Shown here: positions 7,754 through 15,400 of the stretch, piece by piece
Layout of the letters: each line of letters begins with the position of its first letter
Numbering within the stretch: the stretch's first letter is position 1
Assembly (NCBI GenBank): GCA_028289305.1
Contig: JANQQO010000261.1
Location: 1-21,991, forward strand
DNA length: 21,991 nt
Source of the DNA: Rickettsiales bacterium
Lineage (GTDB): Bacteria > Pseudomonadota > Alphaproteobacteria > Rickettsiales > JANQQO01
Direction: 5' to 3'
Notes under the pieces: generated by a model
Databases searched by the model: none
Seen by the model: the letters and a program-made list of their open reading frames with translations, nothing else
Told to the model about the DNA's origin: nothing
Position numbers and translations under genes: made by a program

Positions 7754-9718
7754 ATGAGCAAAACCGCTTACATAGAAGCAGATGATATGGTGTTTGCAGT
7801 GCCGGAGAAAGAGGGCCTGCCACCACGCATTACCCAAAAACAGTATCAAGATATGTATGCCCGCTCTTTGGAGGATCCTGAAGGATTCTGGGGCGAGCAG
7901 GCCGAGCGCCTGAGCTGGGATGCGCCGTGGGAGCGGGTGAAAAATTGCTCGTTTGAGGGTGAAGTACAGATTAAGTGGTTCGAAGGCGGGAAGCTCAATG
8001 CCTGCGTGAATTGCGTGGATCGGCATGTGGCAGCGCATGGCGATAAAACGGCGATTATTTGGGAGGGCGATGACCCGAATGATGCGCAAACGATTACCTA
8101 TCAAGCGTTGTACGAGCATGTGTGCCGCTTTGCGAATGTGTTAAAGGCACGGGGCGTGAAAAAAGGCGATCGCGTGGTGCTGTATATGCCGATGATCCCT
8201 GAGGCGGCGTATGCGATGCTGGCCTGCGCGCGGATTGGAGCGATTCACTCGGTGGTGTTTGGAGGATTTTCCCCTGAAGCGCTGCGTGGGCGCATTGAGG
8301 ATTGTGATGCCGGGTGTGTGATTACGGCCGATGAAGGCATACGCGGTGACAAGACCATCCCGCTAAAAGCCAATGTGGATAAGGCAGTTGCTGGTTTGGA
8401 TGGGGTAAAAAATGTATTGGTGGTGAAGCGCACAGGCGGGGCGATTACCTGGGAAGATGGGCGTGATTTGTGGTATCACGAAGAAATCGAGAAGGTGGAG
8501 GCAGAATGCGCACCAGAGGTGATGGATGCTGAAGACCCACTGTTTATCCTTTATACCTCGGGCTCAACAGGAAAGCCGAAGGGTGTGCTGCATACTACGG
8601 GCGGTTATTTGCTCTACGCTGCTATAACCCATGAATATGTGTTCGATTATCAGCCAGATGATGTCTATTGGTGCACCGCCGATGTAGGCTGGGTGACCGG
8701 GCATAGCTATATTGTTTATGGGCCATTGGCGAATGCGGCAACAACGCTGATGTTTGAAGGTGTGCCAAATCACCCGGATTTCTCACGTTTTTGGGAGATT
8801 GTCGATAAACACCAGGTGAATTCTTTCTATACGGCGCCAACGGCGATTCGTGCGCTGATGGCGCAGGGTGAGGAATTTGTGAAGAAAACATCACGCAGTA
8901 GTTTGCGCATCTTGGGTACAGTAGGAGAGCCGATTAATCCAGAGGCGTGGCTGTGGTATCACGGCGTGGTGGGTGATGGGCGTTGCCCGATTGTTGACAC
9001 GTGGTGGCAGACGGAGACCGGTGGACATGTGATCACCCCCCTGCCCTATGCCACTGATTTAAAACCAGGATCTGCTTCTTTTCCGTTTTTTGGCATACGG
9101 CCAGAGATTGTAGATGCGGAAGGGAAGGTGGTGGAAGGCGAGGCAGAAGGCTCGCTATGCCTTGCTGATTCCTGGCCAGGGCAAATGCGGACGGTATATG
9201 GCGATCATAAGCGGTTTATTGAAACGTATTTCAGCCAATTTCCAGGGAAGTATTTCTCTGGTGATGGCTGCCGGCGGGACCATGATGGGTATTATTGGAT
9301 TACCGGCCGGGTGGATGATGTGCTGAATGTATCAGGGCACCGTATGGGCACGGCAGAAATTGAGAGCGCGCTGGTAGCGCACCCGGATGTGGCGGAAGCT
9401 GCGGTGGTGGGCTATCCTCACAAGATCAAAGGGCAAGGGATTTATGCCTTTGTGACGGTCAATAGCCATGTGACCCCAGATGAGGCGATGAAAAAAGAGC
9501 TGATACAGTGGGTGGCGAAGGAAATTGGACCGATTGCGAAGCCGGATTTGCTGCAATGGGCACCGGGATTGCCAAAAACGCGTTCTGGTAAGATTATGCG
9601 CAGAATCCTAAGGAAAATTGCGGAAAATGATTATGGCAATTTGGGAGATACGAACACGCTGACCAACCCGGAAGTGGTGGATACATTGATCGAGGAACGG
9701 GTAAATCACGACGAGTAG
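7754..9718 (+). CDS. acs: Acetyl-CoA synthetase (AMP-forming)
   Basis: The enzyme activates acetate to acetyl-CoA through acetyl-AMP in the cytoplasm. It has the ANL-superfamily signatures: the P-loop-like YTSGSTGKPKG (267-277), the WWQTETGG block, GDGCRRDHDGYYWITGR with the hinge region, DDVLNVSGHRMGTAEIE, and the C-terminal PKTRSGKIMRRILR. K613 in that last motif corresponds to the catalytic, acetylation-regulated lysine of Acs. The 654-residue length is typical. The start is supported by GGGAGG 5 nt upstream of ATG 7754. The gene stands alone, 88 bp after the PEPC-like gene and 132 bp before divK. Together the two upstream enzymes could feed acetate carbon and anaplerotic oxaloacetate into the TCA cycle, but the sequence does not prove this link. 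Confidence 0.96.
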   Translation: MSKTAYIEADDMVFAVPEKEGLPPRITQKQYQDMYARSLEDPEGFWGEQAERLSWDAPWERVKNCSFEGEVQIKWFEGGKLNACVNCVDRHVAAHGDKTAIIWEGDDPNDAQTITYQALYEHVCRFANVLKARGVKKGDRVVLYMPMIPEAAYAMLACARIGAIHSVVFGGFSPEALRGRIEDCDAGCVITADEGIRGDKTIPLKANVDKAVAGLDGVKNVLVVKRTGGAITWEDGRDLWYHEEIEKVEAECAPEVMDAEDPLFILYTSGSTGKPKGVLHTTGGYLLYAAITHEYVFDYQPDDVYWCTADVGWVTGHSYIVYGPLANAATTLMFEGVPNHPDFSRFWEIVDKHQVNSFYTAPTAIRALMAQGEEFVKKTSRSSLRILGTVGEPINPEAWLWYHGVVGDGRCPIVDTWWQTETGGHVITPLPYATDLKPGSASFPFFGIRPEIVDAEGKVVEGEAEGSLCLADSWPGQMRTVYGDHKRFIETYFSQFPGKYFSGDGCRRDHDGYYWITGRVDDVLNVSGHRMGTAEIESALVAHPDVAEAAVVGYPHKIKGQGIYAFVTVNSHVTPDEAMKKELIQWVAKEIGPIAKPDLLQWAPGLPKTRSGKIMRRILRKIAENDYGNLGDTNTLTNPEVVDTLIEERVNHDE

Positions 9719-9807
9719 CGCCTAAACGCTTGATTGCACGACCATTAGCGTGTATCTATGATCAGTTGAACATGGCCGGGGGGCGATAGTATCTCTGGTT
9801 CTTCGAG

Positions 9808-9823
9808 GTAAAATGCTTTTAAC
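9808..9823 (+). promoter_or_regulatory. Candidate CtrA box upstream of divK (one mismatch)
   Basis: The sequence GTAAAATGCTTTTAAC reads as GTAA-N7-TTAAC, one base away from the CtrA consensus, and ends 27 nt before the divK start. In Caulobacter, divK is itself CtrA-controlled, which supports a real site, but one mismatch in an AT-rich motif can occur by chance. Confidence 0.45.
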
Positions 9824-9850
9824 CGGGCATAGTACTAGTGAGCAAATAGC

Positions 9851-10231
9851 ATGACGAAGAAAGTACTGATCGTTGAGGATAACGAGCTGAATCTCAAGCT
9901 CTTCCGGGATTTGATGGAAGCGCATGGGCTGAATACGCTCGAATCACGCGATGGTAAAGACGCTGTTAAACTGGCAGAAAAAGAGCGGCCAGACCTGATT
10001 GTGATGGATATTCAGCTGCCGAAGGTTTCTGGTATTGATGTGATTAAGGAAATTAAGGAGCATAAAAGCCTGCGGCATATCCCGATTGTGGCGGTGACGG
10101 CGTTTGCGATGCGCGAAGATGAAGAAAAGATTATGGAATCTGGCTGTGAGGCTTATGTGGCGAAACCTATCTCTGTGGAGCCATTTATTAATACGATTGA
10201 GCAATATTTGAAATTAAAGAAATCGGCATAG
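9851..10231 (+). CDS. divK: Single-domain response regulator DivK
   Basis: DivK is a cytoplasmic receiver-only regulator that, in Caulobacter, binds the histidine kinases DivJ, PleC and DivL and thereby controls CtrA phosphorylation and polarity. The protein is a single receiver domain of 126 residues with no output domain. The acidic pocket is V-E-D (9-10), the phosphoacceptor is D53 in IVMDIQLP, the switch Thr is in VAVTAF, and the conserved Lys is in YVAKP. D53 is the same residue number as in Caulobacter DivK. It lies 7 nt upstream of pleD, the usual alphaproteobacterial order. Divergent CtrA-like sequence is present upstream. Identification rests on receiver-only length, motif positions and the pleD neighbour. 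Confidence 0.92.
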   Translation: MTKKVLIVEDNELNLKLFRDLMEAHGLNTLESRDGKDAVKLAEKERPDLIVMDIQLPKVSGIDVIKEIKEHKSLRHIPIVAVTAFAMREDEEKIMESGCEAYVAKPISVEPFINTIEQYLKLKKSA

Positions 10232-10238
10232 TTACTGT

Positions 10239-11606
10239 ATGAGCGGACGCGTTTTAATTGTTGATGACCTTGCCCCAAACGTCAAATTGCTGGAAGCAAA
10301 GCTCGCGAATGAGTATTACGATTACACTTCTGCCATGAGTGGCATGGAGGCCTTAAAAAAGGCCAAAGAATTCTCTCCTGATATTATTTTGTTAGATGTG
10401 ATGATGCCGGAAATGGACGGATTTGAGGCCTGTCGACGGCTGAAAGCGGATGGTGAAACAGCCCATATTCCTGTGGTGATGGTGACAGCGCTGAGCGATA
10501 TTAGCGACCGGGTGCAAGGACTGGAAGCGGGCGCGGATGACTTCATCACCAAGCCGATTGATGATGTGCATCTTTTTGCGCGGGTGAAATCACTGATTCG
10601 TATTAAGATGATGCTGGATGAGCTGCGTTTACGCGATAAGACTGGTATTGAGTTTGGCTTGCTGGAACAGGCGGGCGTGGGTGCAGATATTGCCGGCGCG
10701 CATGTGCTGGTGATTGATGACGATGTGGTGGAATCAAAGCAGATCCAAGAGACGCTAAGCACGATTGGGCTGAATACTACGGTGACGGAGGCCGAGTCTG
10801 CCATAGGGATTGCGGATGATAAGGATTTTGACCTCGCCATTGTGAGCACGCAGCTGGATGATGAAGATGGCTTGCGGATTTGCATGCATTTACGTAGTCA
10901 GGATAAAACACGGCATTTACCCCTGCTCATTCTGGTGGATGAGGATGATCGCGATTTGATGATTAAGGGCTTAGAGATGGGTGTGAATGACTATATTATC
11001 ACACCGCTGGATTCGAACGAATTGCTGGCACGCACACGTACGCAAATCAAGCGTAAGCGCTATCAGGATGCGTTGCACAGTAATTATGAGCAGAGCCTGT
11101 CGATGGCGATTATTGATAGCTTGACGAAGCTCTATAATCGTCGCTATCTGGATGCGCACTTGAAGAATATCGTGGATGAGGCGGCCGCGAAGGGAACGCC
11201 TCTATCGCTGATGACGATTGATATCGATCATTTTAAGCAAGTGAACGATAAACCGGGCTGGGGGCACCATATTGGAGATGAGGTATTGCAGCAAGTGGCA
11301 CAGAGGATTTTGAAGAATGTGCGGAGTACGGATCTGGCTACGCGGCCGGGTGGTGAGGAGTTTGTAGTGGTGATGCCGGGTACGGATATTCATTTGGCAC
11401 GGCATATTGCAGAACGGGTGCGGAGTGGCATGGAAAATCAGCCATTTACGATCTCTGCAGAGCCGGGAGAGTTGCAGTGTACGGTAAGTGCTGGCCTGAC
11501 CGCAATGGTAGAGGGAGATACCGCGGAAACAATGCTGCAAAAGTCGGATAAGGCCCTGTATCAGGCGAAAAATAACGGCCGTAATCAGGTGGTAGTGGCC
11601 GATTAG
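10239..11606 (+). CDS. pleD: PleD: REC-REC-GGDEF diguanylate cyclase response regulator
   Basis: PleD makes the second messenger c-di-GMP from two GTP after phosphorylation-driven dimerisation. Residues 1-120 form the first receiver, with phosphoacceptor D53 in LLDVMMPEMDG and K105 in ITKP. About 153-270 form the second, adaptor receiver, in which the phosphoacceptor position is lost (DLAIVSTQL), as expected for PleD. About 285-455 form the GGDEF domain, with an active GGEEF site (371-375) and an RSTD inhibition site (R362-D365), so both synthesis and product feedback should work. The substrate loop reads NDKPGWGHHIGDE, two residues longer than the common NDxxGHxxGDE. No strong ribosome site is visible before ATG 10239, and the 7-nt gap to divK suggests coupling. 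Confidence 0.95.
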   Translation: MSGRVLIVDDLAPNVKLLEAKLANEYYDYTSAMSGMEALKKAKEFSPDIILLDVMMPEMDGFEACRRLKADGETAHIPVVMVTALSDISDRVQGLEAGADDFITKPIDDVHLFARVKSLIRIKMMLDELRLRDKTGIEFGLLEQAGVGADIAGAHVLVIDDDVVESKQIQETLSTIGLNTTVTEAESAIGIADDKDFDLAIVSTQLDDEDGLRICMHLRSQDKTRHLPLLILVDEDDRDLMIKGLEMGVNDYIITPLDSNELLARTRTQIKRKRYQDALHSNYEQSLSMAIIDSLTKLYNRRYLDAHLKNIVDEAAAKGTPLSLMTIDIDHFKQVNDKPGWGHHIGDEVLQQVAQRILKNVRSTDLATRPGGEEFVVVMPGTDIHLARHIAERVRSGMENQPFTISAEPGELQCTVSAGLTAMVEGDTAETMLQKSDKALYQAKNNGRNQVVVAD

Positions 11607-11627
11607 GCGCCCTACCCTATTTTCCTT

Positions 11628-12104
11628 ATGTTATACGATGATGCTGAGACGTTTTTGACCCAAATTGGGCCAGGAAAGCGGCTATTAGGGCTAGATGTGG
11701 GGGAAAAGACGATTGGGCTGGCGCTGAGTGATGTGGGCCGAGTGATTGCCTCTCCGTATGACACGATTAAACGCAAGAAGTTTTCTGTGGATGCGGCTTC
11801 AGTGTTTGCCGTGATGGAGAAAGAGGGCGTGGGAGGATTAGTGATTGGCTACCCCATTAATATGGATGGTACGGAGGGGCGGAAATGCCAGTCTATTCGG
11901 CAATTTGCCAAGAATCTGGACGGTGTGCAGGAGAGTGCGCTTTTTCTGTGGGATGAGCGCCTTTCGACCGTTTTAGCGACAAATACCCTGCTGGAAGCGG
12001 ATCTCAGCCGCAAACGACGGGCAGAATTGGTGGATAAACTAGCTGCTAGTTCGATATTACAAAGCTTTTTAGATTACGCCGCACATCGCACGCCCTCATC
12101 CTAA
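11628..12104 (+). CDS. ruvX: Putative pre-16S rRNA nuclease / Holliday junction resolvase-like RuvX (YqgF)
   Basis: RuvX/YqgF is a small RNase H-fold protein involved in maturing the 5' end of 16S rRNA in E. coli; it was first proposed as a Holliday junction resolvase. Visible signatures are GLDVGEKTIGLALSD near the N-terminus (first catalytic Asp), VIGYPINMDGTEG in the middle, WDERLST, and DKLAASSILQSFLD near the C-terminus. The 158-residue length is normal for the family. It starts 21 nt after pleD, so it is probably co-transcribed with divK-pleD, and the unit likely ends at the hairpin at 12234-12261. Confidence 0.93.
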   Translation: MLYDDAETFLTQIGPGKRLLGLDVGEKTIGLALSDVGRVIASPYDTIKRKKFSVDAASVFAVMEKEGVGGLVIGYPINMDGTEGRKCQSIRQFAKNLDGVQESALFLWDERLSTVLATNTLLEADLSRKRRAELVDKLAASSILQSFLDYAAHRTPSS

Positions 12105-12233
12105 GGTTGAACGGGCCAAGAGTATTATCAATTAGAAGTACTGGCTATTTTCGGCCATTACCCTCTTTCTTTGTCTCATATTGCCTCTATGAGATCTTTT
12201 CCTATTGCTTGATGTTAATAAATTTCCCTTATT

Positions 12234-12261
12234 TCCCGGGCTTTTTCGGGACAATTTTTTT
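12234..12261 (+). terminator. Probable Rho-independent terminator after ruvX
   Basis: A 5-bp stem TCCCG/CGGGA with an 8-nt loop is followed, after CAA, by seven T. The stem is short but the U-tract is clear, and it lies 130 bp past the ruvX stop in an otherwise gene-free stretch. Confidence 0.5.
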
Positions 12262-12337
12262 AAGGTAAATTTAGGTAAAATTTTATCTACCTTGTTTGCT
12301 TTAAGAAACTGATTTTTTTATATTTTTTTGGTGTTTG

Positions 12338-12353
12338 TTAACGTTTTATTAAC
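12338..12353 (+). promoter_or_regulatory. Perfect CtrA-type box upstream of the RTX adhesin gene
   Basis: TTAACGTTTTATTAAC matches TTAA-N7-TTAAC exactly and differs at only two spacer positions from the box before the PEPC-like gene (4476-4491). It ends 73 nt before the adhesin start codon. Binding by CtrA is inferred from the motif and from the alphaproteobacterial setting. Confidence 0.7.
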
Positions 12354-12426
12354 CTTTTTATGGCATACTGTATCAAGCGTGAAAGACACGAATATGTGTC
12401 GTGTATGAATATGGAGGAGAATACGT

Positions 12427-15400
12427 ATGGGGGAGACAACATCTCTCAAAGCTGGAAAATTCGTTTACGCCCGCGTGAAAAGTATCGAAACGCTGGAAAA
12501 GGCGGTAGTGCGTGCGGACGATCTTTCTGAAGAATCTCTGGGCAAGCTTGCTCCGGCTGCTGGTAATGCTGCATTACCGGGTGGTGAAGGAGCGGCCCCT
12601 GAGCAGACTCCTGCAGATGCTGTTACCATAGCGCAAGAAGTTACCCTGGATTTGACGGACATTGTTGAGCAAGCTGAAGAGCAGCTGGAAGAAACAGAAG
12701 TAGTAGAAGTGACCTTGAGCATGCCTGCAGAAGGTGTGGAAGTGTTGTCTAACGTAGGTGGTGATGTTGAAGTAGAAATCGATTCTGATACACAGACTGT
12801 GACTGTTACCGGCAATGTGGATGAGGTGAAAGCGTTTCTTTCTGAGCTGACGCTTATTACGCCTGATGTAAGTTTCAATTTGCGTATTGATATTGGTGCC
12901 CCAGATGCATTCTCTATTGGAAATGATCGGGCTTCTGATGTTGCTGCGGCGCAAGACTTTACTTCTAGCAATGACACAGCTTCATCTGAGCCTATGTCTT
13001 TTGCCCTGTTGCACCAGACGGGTAATACGTTTTATCTCGGACAGGTATCTACGGGCTCTGGTATTGCACAGATCCAGCGTTTAACCGATAACGAGAGCAG
13101 TGATACGTATGACCAGTCACTAGCGCCAGACGTTGATGATACGGGTGTTGAGAAAGCTGTTACGAATGTGCGCGCGGCAGAGATAGAGGATAATACTACC
13201 GCAGATGCGTTAGCGGCTGCACGGGTTAATGCAGATATTACAAGTACACAAGCGCTTGATGTAACTGACATCAACGGATTTGGCCTTGATGATAATGATA
13301 ATATACAGACTGTCACAGGCGCTGATGTTTCTTCAACCTTCGAAGATGTTGCTAACGTTGCAGCTGATGAATTTGCCGACGATGCGGCTGATACCGTAAA
13401 AATAGAAGAAGATGAACAAAAAGACGAAAACGAGACTGAAGCACGTTTAGACAATGACAGTAATAACGGAAGCAATAATAGCGGCGGCTCCAGCGGTGGT
13501 GGCGGTGGCGGCGGCGGTGGTGGCGGTGGTGCCCCTACCAATACGGCTCCTGTGGGTGTAAATGACACACTGGGCACTGTGAATGAAGATGCGCAGCTTG
13601 TGTTCAATGCAACAGATTTATTGAGCAATGATACGGATGCAGATAGTGATACTTTGTCGATTTCAGCTATTTCTGCAGCGAATGGTACGGTAACCGATAA
13701 TCTTGATGGAACCTATACCTATCAAGGTGATGCAGAATATAGCGGCGCAGACACCATCACCTATACGGTGAGTGATGGCAATGGCGGCACGGATACGGCT
13801 ACTGCTTCGGTGACGGTGAATGTGGTGAATGATACACCGGTGAATACGATACAGGATATTGGCGTAACTACTAATGAAGATACCGCAATCACGTTTAATG
13901 CGGCGAACTCGAACCTGGTTTCAGTGGGTGATGTGGATAATACAAGCCTGACCGTTACCTTGGCAGTGAGCAACGGTACGCTTACGCTATCACAAACGAC
14001 GGGTCTAAGTTTTGATGCGGGCGGCGATGGCACGGCGACGATGACGATTTCGGGTACTACGGCGAATATTAATGCCGCTCTGGATGGGCTGCAATATGAC
14101 CCAACAGGCGGGTATAGCGGCGCTGATACACTCAGCATTACAACTAGCGATGGCTCTACACAGGATGCAGATAATGTGAATATTACCGTTGGCGCGGTGA
14201 ATGATGCTCCGGTTAATACGGTACAGGATAGCACGGTGTCGGTGAATGAGGATACCGCGTTGACGTTTAATGCAGGGAACTCAAATTTGATCTCGGTGGC
14301 TGACAGCGATAGTGCAAGCCTTTCTGTTACCCTGACTGTGACCAATGGCACGATTACCTTGGCACAGACCACGGGCTTAAGCTTTGATGCGGGTGCTGAT
14401 GGTACGTCTACCATGACGATTTCTGGCACGGCGGCCAACATCAATACGGCACTGAATGGTATGCAGTATCAAGGCACTTCGAACTTTAATGGTGCAGATA
14501 CGCTGACTGTGACGACCAGTGACGGCTCGCTGCAGGATGTGGATACGGTAAACATCACGGTGAATGCGGTGAATGACGCTCCGGTTAATACGGTTCAAGA
14601 CTCCACCGTATCTACCAACGAAGATACTACACTGACGTTTAACGCAGGAAATTCAAATTTGGTTTCGGTGGGTGATGTAGATACGGCCAGCCTGACCGTT
14701 ACCCTGGCTGTGAGCAATGGTACGATCACGCTTTCGCAAACTACAGGCTTAAGCTTTGATGCGGGTGCTGATGGTACGTCTACCATGACGATTTCTGGCA
14801 CGACGGCAAACATTAATGCTGCGTTGGATGGCATGCAGTATGACCCAACGGGCGGCTATAACGGCGCCGATACACTGGTTGTGACAACCAGTGACGGTGG
14901 GCTGCAAGATGTTGATAATATCGGTATTACGGTAAGCGCTGTAAATGATGCGCCGGTGAACACGGTGCAAGATACGACTGTTTCTGTGGATGAGGATGGT
15001 ACGCTCACGTTTAATGCAGGCAATTCAAACCTGATTTCTGTTGCAGATAGCGATAATAGCACGCTGACTGTGACGCTGAGCGTGACCAATGGTACAATCA
15101 CCCTGTCGCAAACCACGGGCCTCGTCTTTGATGCAGGTGCTGATGGTACGGCCACCATGACGATTTCTGGTACCACAGCGAATATTAATGCTGCTCTTGA
15201 CGGCATGCAGTATGATCCCACGGCAAACTATAACGGCTCCGATACGCTGAATATTACTACCAGCGATGGTTCGCTAAACGATGCAGATTCCGCCAGCATT
15301 ACGATTAATTCGGTAGCGGATACGCCGATAAATAGTATCGCAGATACAACGGTATCGGTTAATGAAAACGCTGCTTTAACCTTTAATAAAATAAACTCCA

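Larger units (their letters stand above)
12105..12426. other. AT-rich intergenic region between ruvX and the RTX adhesin
   Basis: There is no convincing gene in these 322 bp. The stretch holds a weak hairpin TCTCATA-N7-TATGAGA (12174-12194), the probable terminator of the divK-pleD-ruvX unit, a tandem AGGTAAATTT-like repeat near 12265-12285, the CtrA box at 12338-12353, and overlapping small hairpins in the probable leader (GACAC/GTGTC at 12385-12400; ACACGA/TCGTGT at 12386-12404). The last 100 bp are thus promoter and leader of the adhesin gene. Confidence 0.6.

Noticed and set aside
9719..9850. Terminator or small gene between acs and divK
   Set aside because: Only a 5-bp inverted repeat (ACGCT/AGCGT) is seen and no U-tract follows; no convincing open frame.
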